Shown one piece after another: positions 53,566 to 61,191 of a stretch of 64,000 nt of DNA. Position numbers and translations under genes: made by a program. The DNA lies in assembly GCF_900110375.1 (NCBI RefSeq), contig NZ_FODN01000002.1, positions 509,086 through 573,085 of the forward strand. The letters run 5' to 3'. Within the stretch, counting starts at the first letter, position 1, and each line of letters starts with the position of its first letter. Under the pieces are notes generated by a model. That model was not told the DNA's origin and searched no databases. It saw only the letters and a program-made list of their open reading frames with translations. The stretch is from Flavobacterium sinopsychrotolerans (GTDB taxonomy: Bacteria; Bacteroidota; Bacteroidia; Flavobacteriales; Flavobacteriaceae).

Positions 53566-54135
53566 TTATAATCTAGATTTTATTCTGCTCAAAGTTGAAG
53601 GCGATATACCCAAATAGGAGGCAACCATTTTATTGGAAACATTTAATAATAATTCTGGTTGGTGTTTAATAATCCATTTAACTTTTTCCGCAGCATCAAA
53701 TCCTTGAAATCCGTAAATTCGTTTTTGTGCCATTATGAACCCATTCTCTAAAATTTCAGTATATATTTTTGCGAATTGCGGCACAGTTTTAACCAAATAA
53801 TAAAAATCAGTTCTTGAAATATAAAGTAATTCTGATTTTTGAATTGTTTGCAGGTATTCTTCGGCAGGCTTTTGGTCAATAAAACTTGGTAAAGCGGTGG
53901 CGAAATTTTCTTTAAATGCAAAATATCTTGAATTTTCATTACCCTCTTTATCAGTTGTAAAAAGCCGAATACATCCCTTGTTTATAAAATAATAATTTTT
54001 ACATATTTCGTCGCTGTTGAGAAGAATTTGGTTGCGTTTTGTATGTATAATTTTAAAGTATGAAATTATTTTTTTAAGTGTAAGATCATCGAGATCAGTT
54101 TTTCTTTTTAAAAATTTTTCAAGAATATCAAACAT
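53566..54135 (-). CDS. Crp/Fnr-family transcriptional regulator
   Basis: A 189-residue regulator. Residues about 15-125 form a cyclic-nucleotide-binding-type beta-roll (NQILLNSDEICKNYYFINKGCIRLF), and the last 50 residues a helix-turn-helix (SNKMVASYLGISPSTLSRIKSRL). There is no cysteine set for an Fnr-type Fe-S cluster. It is 62 bases upstream of the GlcG-like gene, in the same direction, and is its likely regulator. Bacteroidota members of this type often respond to ligands other than cAMP. Confidence 0.88.
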   Translation of the reverse strand: MFDILEKFLKRKTDLDDLTLKKIISYFKIIHTKRNQILLNSDEICKNYYFINKGCIRLFTTDKEGNENSRYFAFKENFATALPSFIDQKPAEEYLQTIQKSELLYISRTDFYYLVKTVPQFAKIYTEILENGFIMAQKRIYGFQGFDAAEKVKWIIKHQPELLLNVSNKMVASYLGISPSTLSRIKSRL

Positions 54136-54465
54136 TTTCTTTATGATTTTTTTGAGTAAATAGCATACGATCTTGAATATAGGCGAAATAAAACAGAGTA
54201 AATTAACCGCCCCCTCTACCTTTATTGGAAGAGTAACGAAGTTTTCTTTTCTTAGATTCTCGACCTAAGATAAATTACTTTTAGTACACTTTTACAATTA
54301 AATCAAAATAATTTCCTAATTGTTTGTAGTAAAAGATGGGGATAGTTTTTCTTGTTTCATTTTCAATTGTCTGCCAAGTGATTGTGAAAAAAACTTAATT
54401 TTGTTGGTGCCGTAACTTTTATTCATTTTGTCAATCACAGTCATTAGTGGCTGGTAATTTGGATT
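54136..54465. other. Spacer between the Crp-type gene and the IS3 remnant
   Basis: No coding frame or strong hairpin is visible. The stretch may include flanking debris of the IS3 insertion. Confidence 0.4.
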
Positions 54466-54675
54466 TTACGTTTTGAATACGGATAATTGGGTTTCGTAAT
54501 TTGGCGATAAGCCCATTACATTGTCCCAGCAGTTTCCATTTTCTGACATGCTTCTGGTAACTGAATTATGACTTCCTATTTCACGAACAAATTCAGCACA
54601 GGCGTATTGTATTCCGTGGTCAGAGTGGAAAACTCGGGGAGAATTTTTGGTGATTGGCCTGCTGGCAAGGGCCAC
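54466..54675 (-). pseudogene. IS3 OrfB transposase C-terminal fragment
   Basis: The longest clean piece of the IS3 remnant, 69 codons. It carries the second catalytic region of the DDE integrase core (VFHSDHGIQYACAEF) and the run before the catalytic glutamate (SMSENGNCWDNVMG). The glutamate-containing AESFF segment is deleted, so no active transposase can be made. Confidence 0.8.
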
Positions 54676-55310
54676 CCTGAGGGTGCTGATATTGGTATTT
54701 CTTTCAGTAATCGTAGTGGACAGTGCCCAGGCGATTACCTTCCTGTCGAACAGGTCGATTACCGCTGTCAGGTACAGCTACCTCTTGGCCGTACTGATAT
54801 ATGTTATGTCGGATGACCAGACCTCATTTTCCCTGCTCAAGGTGAATGCCCTGTCAAGCCTGTTTTCTGGTACCGTATCTTTTCTTGCTTCGGTAATGTA
54901 TGATTTTTATCTGTTGGATCAGGGCAAGATTGTTCAGTGCTCTTTTCGATGGCTTCCTGTCATTCTAATTTTAATTTCAGTTCTTGCTCACGCTAAGTAC
55001 CTTCCACATGCTCTCGACGGGATAACAGTATTTGTGCTGTCTTATAAATTCAAATTTCACCTGCGCCACTGAAGAGGAAGCTGCCGGCGTTCTCCAATAT
55101 CTCCCTTTCCAGCTTTACTTCTGAAAGTTCCTTTCTCAGCTTTTTTAGTACTAGGTGTTTATTGCATGTAGTGTGTTGCACTTTATTGACGAGCCTTCTA
55201 TCGTCAACTTGTTTTTTTTTATCTCCTCATATTTTCCGCATTTCTAGCCAGTTACTGAGCAGCCCGTATCGAGTTTCAGTGTGCAGTACATAGTTATAAA
55301 GCCTTGAACT
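54466..55310 (-). mobile_element. Decayed IS3-family insertion sequence
   Basis: Minus-strand pieces of both IS3 genes remain in several frames. An OrfA tail (LVLKKLRKELSEVKLEREIL) lies near 55130, an OrfB start (FIRQHKYCYPVESMWKVLSVSKN) near 55030, and DDE-core pieces (LTAVIDLFDRKVIAWALS, then VFHSDHGIQYACAEFVREI and MSENGNCWDN) at 54520-54780. Stops and frameshifts separate them, and the C-terminal SFFKTLK region is missing, replaced by NYETQLSVFKT. I could not identify terminal inverted repeats, so the borders are approximate. The element is dead. Confidence 0.8.
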
Positions 55311-55422
55311 GGAATTCTAATGTATAAGATTGCTTTTTTTGCATTTTCCTGTTTTAAACTCCAAAGGTCTTCTCTTCTAGGTTCATTTTTAGGTATGAAC
55401 TCTAGAGCTTCATAAGGATCAA

Positions 55423-55461
55423 AAAAAAGACAAACCTGAAAATTTCTGATTTGTCTTTTTT
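55423..55461 (-). terminator. Terminator after the LuxR-type response regulator
   Basis: AAAAAAGACAAA (55423-55434) pairs with TTTGTCTTTTTT (55450-55461) around 15 bases, giving T-runs on both strands. It lies about 90 bases beyond the stop codon of the response regulator and probably ends the whole 63984-55549 operon. Confidence 0.65.
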
Positions 55462-55548
55462 ATTTACATATAACTGTATATATAACAGTTAATACTTCTT
55501 AAAAATTATGCTGATTACCGATTTAATATCAATTAGAAGCCAGAGGTT

Positions 55549-56187
55549 CTACTCTTTGTAAAGTCTTAGAATTTCTACAAGTTCTGGTATGGACTGTATA
55601 TTTAATTTTTCGAACAATCTATTTTTGTATGTGCTAATTGTGGATGAATGCAGATTCAAAGTGTGAGAAAGCTCCTTGAGAGGAATACCTTCGACTAACT
55701 TATTTGCAATCTGTAATTCCCGGTTCGATAAAGAAGCTATAGGTGTAACTTGTGAAGTTCCTTTTAATGAATCTGAAATCATCGCATCTTTCACTTCTTC
55801 AGAGATAAATCTTCCAGAAGTAAGCATAGCATTCAAAGCCTGATCAATTTTAGCCATTGAAGATTCCTTAGTCAAATATCCATCAGCTCCTATCTTTAAA
55901 TATCGTATTGCATAAATATGCTCGTCCTGTGAAGAGAAAACAAGAATTTTAATATCTGGTTGTTTTAGCTTTATGAAACTGACGGCTTCTTGAAAAGAAC
56001 CGTTGGGCATATTAACATCTAAAATGACTAAATCATAAGGATCTTTTGAAACTGCGCTGTATAATGTTTTAAAATCATTTACTTCTTTTAAATGTGCTTG
56101 AGGTTTCAGTTGTTTGATCATCCGAATTAAGCTCATGCGCACAATTTCATGATCATCCGCAACTAAAATGCGATCACCATTTTGCAT
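55549..56187 (-). CDS. NarL/LuxR-type response regulator
   Basis: A 212-residue regulator: receiver domain with D11, D12 and the phospho-acceptor D57 (LVILDVNMPNG), then a LuxR helix-turn-helix at about 148-205 (LSNRELQIANKLVEGIPLKELS, then STISTYKNRLFEKL). It is the last gene of a five-gene operon, six bases after a soluble histidine kinase. It should carry the output of one or both kinases. Its targets are unknown; the operon's own envelope genes are the first candidates. Confidence 0.94.
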   Translation of the reverse strand: MQNGDRILVADDHEIVRMSLIRMIKQLKPQAHLKEVNDFKTLYSAVSKDPYDLVILDVNMPNGSFQEAVSFIKLKQPDIKILVFSSQDEHIYAIRYLKIGADGYLTKESSMAKIDQALNAMLTSGRFISEEVKDAMISDSLKGTSQVTPIASLSNRELQIANKLVEGIPLKELSHTLNLHSSTISTYKNRLFEKLNIQSIPELVEILRLYKE

Positions 56188-56193
56188 ATTTTG

Positions 56194-56928
56194 TTATTTA
56201 TAGATTTGGGGGAGGTAAATAGACACTGTTGTTCCTTGATCTTCAAAAGATTTGAGTTCTATATTACCGTGCAACAAAGATACAAAACTTTGCACAATCT
56301 TCAAACTTAACCCCACACCTATTTCGCCAGATGTCCCCTCATAGACTGAATTTTCGAAAGAGTAAATCGAACTTAGATTGTTTTCTTTGATTCCTATACC
56401 ATAGTCAATAATCGATAGGATATAATTGGTACTGTTTTTTGAAATGCTAAATAGTATTTTACTCTCTTTATGCGAATATTTTATAGCATTATCTACTATT
56501 TTTGTTAGAATAAATAGTAATAAAATCCTATCCGTTATTAAAAAAAGATCAGGATCTCCACTAAATTCAAAGGATAAATCTTTATTTAGGAGTTTAATTT
56601 CATGTTCTTTTTTAATGTGCTCATATAAATCAAAACCATTTAAAACATCTTGTCTGGGACTAAAATCACCATACTGAGTTTTTAGCCATTCACCGGTCTC
56701 CTGAGCAGTACTGAAATTTTTTATAGCGTCTTTTTTAATTTGTGGTAACAACTTAAAAAAATCATCTTTATTAATCATGTTGTCCTCGTAAGCTTCAATT
56801 ATCCATTTAATATTTCCAAATATTTGCTTAGTATCGTGAGAAATAAGAGACATCCAATTTGTTAAAAGATTATTTTCATTTTTAAGTCTTTGGTTTTCCA
56901 GCTGCAATGTTTCCAGTTTATCTTTCAT
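56194..56928 (-). CDS. Soluble sensor histidine kinase
   Basis: A short kinase of 244 residues with no membrane helix. A coiled-coil start (LETLQLENQRLKNENNLL) leads into the phospho-acceptor region with H31 in SLISHDTKQIFGNIKWI. The ATPase domain shows KIVDNAIKYS, IIDYGIGIKENN and GEIGVGLSLKIVQSFVSLLHG. It lacks any sensor domain and so probably takes its signal from a partner, such as the hybrid kinase encoded 49 bases upstream. The response regulator gene follows after six bases. Confidence 0.9.
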   Translation of the reverse strand: MKDKLETLQLENQRLKNENNLLTNWMSLISHDTKQIFGNIKWIIEAYEDNMINKDDFFKLLPQIKKDAIKNFSTAQETGEWLKTQYGDFSPRQDVLNGFDLYEHIKKEHEIKLLNKDLSFEFSGDPDLFLITDRILLLFILTKIVDNAIKYSHKESKILFSISKNSTNYILSIIDYGIGIKENNLSSIYSFENSVYEGTSGEIGVGLSLKIVQSFVSLLHGNIELKSFEDQGTTVSIYLPQIYK

Positions 56929-56977
56929 CAGATGTTATTTTTGTACCTGTTTTTTGTTAATTTGTAAAAGTGGTGAT

Positions 56978-59731
56978 CTAGTTTTTTTTCTCGTCACCAA
57001 TCCATTTCTTAAGCATATTTGCCATAGTCAGTTTTAATAATGGTTTAGCCAGAAAATCATTCATACCTGCTTGCACACATTTTTCTTTCTCACCGGGTAA
57101 ACTTCCTGCTGTTAATGCAATGATGGGAATCTCAATATCTCTTTCTAAACTTCTGATTATTTTTGTTGCCTCAATTCCATTTAATTCGGGCATTCTAATA
57201 TCCATAAAAATAAGATTGGGTTTTTCTCTTTTATATTGTTCTATGGCCTCATTTCCATTTGAAGCTTCAATGATGTGAGAGTTTGGAATGATCTCATTGA
57301 GATAGCTTTTTGTCAAAAACATATTAATAGGATTATCTTCTGCGACTAATATTTTTATGCTATAATTGATATCTTCTGAATAGATTTTTGCTATGTCAAT
57401 CTTCTCAGGCTGAGTTTTTATGTCATTTTTAAGTTTAGATAAGATCTTGTACATCGAATTCATTCGGATTGGTTTAACTAACCTATTATCTACTTCGAGT
57501 TCTACGCACGCTTTTTGTAAGGTTTCATCATCAGAAGAGCTATACAATACAATAAATGGAGCTTTTTTATTCAAATCTTTAATTTTTCTGATCGTTTCAA
57601 TACCATCCATTACTGGCATGTGATAATCCATAATAATAACATCAAATTTATTGTGTTCTATTATGGTAAGTAAAGCTTTTAAGCCACTATCAACTTCAGT
57701 AACTGCTATACCTTTAATTTCTAACATTCTTCTAAGAATCATTCTGTTATTATCATTATCATCAACAATTAGAACACTTTTAATACCTTCAAGTGCCATA
57801 TCAGATTCTTCCGTTTCGGTATCAAAATCATTGTCAAAAAAGAAGTGACTTCCTTTGCCTTGTTCACTTTCCAGTTGCAAAGCGCTATTAGACAATGCTA
57901 ATAATTTATTAGAAATTGTTAATCCTAAACCAGTACCACCAAATCTTTTGGTAATACTAGCATCCTCTTGACAAAACTCGTTAAAAATTTCTTGTTGTTT
58001 GTCTTTATGGATTCCTATTCCTGTATCACGAACTCCGAAACGTAATCGCATTTTATTACCCCCGTAATCTTTTAGAACTTTTATATAAACTTTTATTTCC
58101 CCTTTTTCAGTGAATTTAAGAGCGTTACTTAGCAAATTGACGAAGATTTGTTTGAGACGCATACCATCACCCCAAATGTATCGTGGTGCATTTTGATCAA
58201 TATCAATTAACATTTCAAGCCCTTTCTTGTTCACACTATAGGAGACAATATTAAACGCTTCTGATATAACTTCTTCAACATCAATCTTGTCAATATCTAA
58301 TTTTACTTGATTTTTCTCCATTTTTGAAAAATCTAAAATGTCATTAATGATGCTGTAGAGTGAGATCCCCGATTGATTTATAATTTTTAAGTATTGTTTT
58401 TGGGTTTCGTCTAAGTTGGTTGCTAACGTAAGTTCTGTAAATCCGATGATTCCGTTGAGGGGTGTGCGAATTTCGTGACTCATGTTAGCAACAAATTCGG
58501 ATTTAGCTAGATATGCTTCTTCCGCAACTTCCTTTGCTTTTTTTAGTTCATCAACCATTTGTTTTCGTTCTGTAATATCGATTACATTAGAAAAAATTTG
58601 TTTATTACCATCCTGATCTTCATCCAACGAACACATAAAATACCATGTCAATTGACTGCCATCTTTTTTAATGATTTCCATCTCGCCATTAGCAAAACCT
58701 TGCTTTTTTATTTCTTTTAAAAACAATGCGATTCTGTTGTGTCTTTGTGGTTCTATAATATCAAAAATGGATGAGTTTCTCATTTCTTCTTTAGAAAATC
58801 CGGAAGCAATTAATCCCGCCTTATTTACGTCAATAAAATTTCCTTCTAAGTCAAAAACACTGAGAATACCACTTACATTTTCAAATACCTTTCTGAATTT
58901 TAATTCGCTTTGAATGAGTTGTTTTTCTTTTTCGACATACTCAGTGACATCCCGTCCAATTGTGTATATTTGATTAGAGTCAAGATCCGGCGAACTTGTC
59001 CATTCGATCGATTTTATAGTATTTAATTTAGTAATGTACCTGTTGGTGAAATTACGAATACTTTCGCCCTTGATAAGCGCGTTTAGAGCATTTACCGTTT
59101 TCTGCCGGTCATCTGGATGAACAAAATCAATGAAATTAGACTGAGTAAATTCCTTGTCTGTCCATCCTAGTGTTTTTTCAAACGCTGGATTGATTTTTAT
59201 AAATTTTCCATCAATAGAAAATATGCCGATCAAATCATCCGAAAACTCAAAGAGGTGATCCTGATTGGCTAAGCGTTGTTCTTTTTCTTTTATTTTCACC
59301 CAGCGATTCAACTGCTCGATCGCTTTTTTAAGATAAATAGTGTGCTCAGCGGAAAGCACTCGTTCTTTTGTGTCAAAAATATTTAAACTTCCTATAATAA
59401 TATTATTCGAGTCAGTAATAGGAAACGACGCACTAAATTTTATGTCTAAATGGTTTGCCTCATGAGTAGTAAGCATTTGATTTTGGTCGTCTGCAAATAA
59501 ATGAACTTTTTCTCGCAAAGGCCATGTTTTCTGTAACGTATGGTCATTACTTGCTATAAGATATGCCTTGTCTTCATTAAATAGAGTGACGGTGCATAGT
59601 GCAATATCTGTTATGGTAACGATTGAACAAATCAAAAAATCAAAAGCTTCTCCATATCGATTTTGAAACACTTGCAATTTATGCATTGTATTTTTCATAT
59701 TTATGTTATCGGAATTTTGTGTTTTTTTCAT
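56978..59731 (-). CDS. Hybrid histidine kinase: GAF, two PAS, kinase core, two receiver domains
   Basis: A 917-residue cytoplasmic hybrid kinase. The frame opens at 59776, but ATG 59731 (MKKTQNSDN) avoids overlap with the gene before it. Domains in order: GAF about 20-150; PAS about 155-280 (FSDDLIGIFSIDGKFIKINP); PAS about 290-410 (VSGILSVFDLEGNFIDVN); HisKA with FVANMSHEIRTPLNGIIG; ATPase with LLSNALKFTEKG and FGGTGLGLTISNKLL; receiver 1 (DVIIMDYHMPVMDG); receiver 2 (LIFMDIRMPELNG). It has no membrane helix or Hpt domain. It lies in one operon with the usher-like pair upstream and the soluble kinase and regulator downstream. Confidence 0.92.
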   Translation of the reverse strand: MKKTQNSDNINMKNTMHKLQVFQNRYGEAFDFLICSIVTITDIALCTVTLFNEDKAYLIASNDHTLQKTWPLREKVHLFADDQNQMLTTHEANHLDIKFSASFPITDSNNIIIGSLNIFDTKERVLSAEHTIYLKKAIEQLNRWVKIKEKEQRLANQDHLFEFSDDLIGIFSIDGKFIKINPAFEKTLGWTDKEFTQSNFIDFVHPDDRQKTVNALNALIKGESIRNFTNRYITKLNTIKSIEWTSSPDLDSNQIYTIGRDVTEYVEKEKQLIQSELKFRKVFENVSGILSVFDLEGNFIDVNKAGLIASGFSKEEMRNSSIFDIIEPQRHNRIALFLKEIKKQGFANGEMEIIKKDGSQLTWYFMCSLDEDQDGNKQIFSNVIDITERKQMVDELKKAKEVAEEAYLAKSEFVANMSHEIRTPLNGIIGFTELTLATNLDETQKQYLKIINQSGISLYSIINDILDFSKMEKNQVKLDIDKIDVEEVISEAFNIVSYSVNKKGLEMLIDIDQNAPRYIWGDGMRLKQIFVNLLSNALKFTEKGEIKVYIKVLKDYGGNKMRLRFGVRDTGIGIHKDKQQEIFNEFCQEDASITKRFGGTGLGLTISNKLLALSNSALQLESEQGKGSHFFFDNDFDTETEESDMALEGIKSVLIVDDNDNNRMILRRMLEIKGIAVTEVDSGLKALLTIIEHNKFDVIIMDYHMPVMDGIETIRKIKDLNKKAPFIVLYSSSDDETLQKACVELEVDNRLVKPIRMNSMYKILSKLKNDIKTQPEKIDIAKIYSEDINYSIKILVAEDNPINMFLTKSYLNEIIPNSHIIEASNGNEAIEQYKREKPNLIFMDIRMPELNGIEATKIIRSLERDIEIPIIALTAGSLPGEKEKCVQAGMNDFLAKPLLKLTMANMLKKWIGDEKKN

Positions 59732-59747
59732 GATGTAAAAGTATTGA

Positions 59748-61181
59748 TTACAGGGCAGTAAAACTATAAACCACATTTATACTGTACGTTTTCTTTTCTT
59801 TTGGTATTAAGGATTGTGCTGCATTTGGTGAAATAGTATAATTTATATTTAAATTTTTGTCTATTGCCGGAGCACCGTTACTCATTAATTTTTGTGAATT
59901 AGTAGACAGCGTTACCTTTTGGGAATTCCCCTCGATACCAATTTCAAGTATGGATGCGTTTATATTTGATTGAATGCCGTTGGAATTAAAGTAGTTCGAA
60001 TTTGATTTTACGTATAGTTCATAGTTTTCATTGTTAGATACTCGTAATTGATTCGGAATGCTCTTACTTTGTCCCTCATTGTAGTGCTGCATAGTATTGA
60101 AGTTAAAATTAACTTCGTTATTGCCGCCAGGAATAGTGATTTCAGATAATATAGGAACTACTATAGTTACATCTATTTCTTGATCCGAATCTTTAGAGCC
60201 GTTGGTGCTTCTTGCTTCTAAATCAACTTGGAAAGTATAAGTGCCTGCCTCAAAAAAGTAATTTTTAAAATCTTCACTCGTAATTGACAGTTGTAGGTTT
60301 AAATTACTCCTGTTGCCAGGCTCCACTGTAAATTCTCCAGCTGTGGAATGATTTTTCCAATTTTTTTCTAATGGTAAGGTATTTAGTTTAGAATTGGTGC
60401 TGCCGAGTTTCACCACTGAAACATTAATTTTTCTATCCTTGCCATTTAAGGATTTAAATAGAACCTCTTTTTTATCGCTTTTTGCAAATAAATTAAAAGG
60501 CAGCGTATGACCAACCTCCATTGGATCCAAATTTATTTGTAATGATGAACCACTAGAACGGAATTGATTTAAAGAGTTTACTATTACATATTTTGTATTG
60601 GAACTTGTAAGCCATCTGATATCTTCTGGGACAGAAATAAGCACATTAAAATTTTCTGGAGTGAAGCCTGAAAAAAACCAGCTAGGACCATAATCTTGCG
60701 TGACCTGTAATTTATAGGTTCCTGCATAGAATGCATTCGCTTGAATCTGACTGGACGGTATGCGAAAACTAAAGTCTACGTTTCCTGCATTGTAATATGA
60801 GAAAAAATAAGGTCTGTACCAAACTTGGTTCGAGGAAGTAAACCATTGATAACCAGGCAGGATATCGTAATTACTAAATATAGGTATTTTTCCTCCAATA
60901 CTAGCTAATTGCCATTGTAAAACCGAGGTAGGTAAAAAGACTGAATTCAAACTAGTATGCGAAAAAAAATTACCAGAGTTAGATCTGATACTGGGATCTC
61001 TATCGGAAAATCGCCACGAAGTATTACGCTGTGTATTCATAACATTTTGGACAGTTGCAAACTCAGATCTATTAAAAATAAAAGATGTTGGAAGGTTGAT
61101 GTACACCTCTTGGGCATAGGTAGGATTTGCATTTTTAAGTAGAAAGAGTAGTGCTAAAAGAAACTTACAAAATATTTTCAT
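59748..61181 (-). CDS. Secreted beta-rich protein partnered with an usher-like protein
   Basis: A 477-residue exported protein I cannot place in a named family. A signal peptide ends near residue 23 (PTYAQ). The rest is beta-strand-rich with two segments that look like repeated modules, one near 150-200 (YKLQVTQDYGPSWFFSGFTPENFNVLISVP) and one near 310-350 (YTFQVDLEARSTNGSKDSDQEIDVTIVVP). It ends in an aromatic strand (YSINVVYSFTAL), a pattern seen in secreted or assembled fibre subunits. The gene starts 10 bases after the usher-like gene. A role as surface adhesin or fibre subunit is inference. Confidence 0.7.
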   Translation of the reverse strand: MKIFCKFLLALLFLLKNANPTYAQEVYINLPTSFIFNRSEFATVQNVMNTQRNTSWRFSDRDPSIRSNSGNFFSHTSLNSVFLPTSVLQWQLASIGGKIPIFSNYDILPGYQWFTSSNQVWYRPYFFSYYNAGNVDFSFRIPSSQIQANAFYAGTYKLQVTQDYGPSWFFSGFTPENFNVLISVPEDIRWLTSSNTKYVIVNSLNQFRSSGSSLQINLDPMEVGHTLPFNLFAKSDKKEVLFKSLNGKDRKINVSVVKLGSTNSKLNTLPLEKNWKNHSTAGEFTVEPGNRSNLNLQLSITSEDFKNYFFEAGTYTFQVDLEARSTNGSKDSDQEIDVTIVVPILSEITIPGGNNEVNFNFNTMQHYNEGQSKSIPNQLRVSNNENYELYVKSNSNYFNSNGIQSNINASILEIGIEGNSQKVTLSTNSQKLMSNGAPAIDKNLNINYTISPNAAQSLIPKEKKTYSINVVYSFTAL

Positions 61182-61191
61182 ACTATTTTAT

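Noticed and set aside
54568..55072. Plus-strand open frames of 82 and 141 codons
   Set aside because: They are antisense to recognisable IS3 transposase fragments and have no features of their own.
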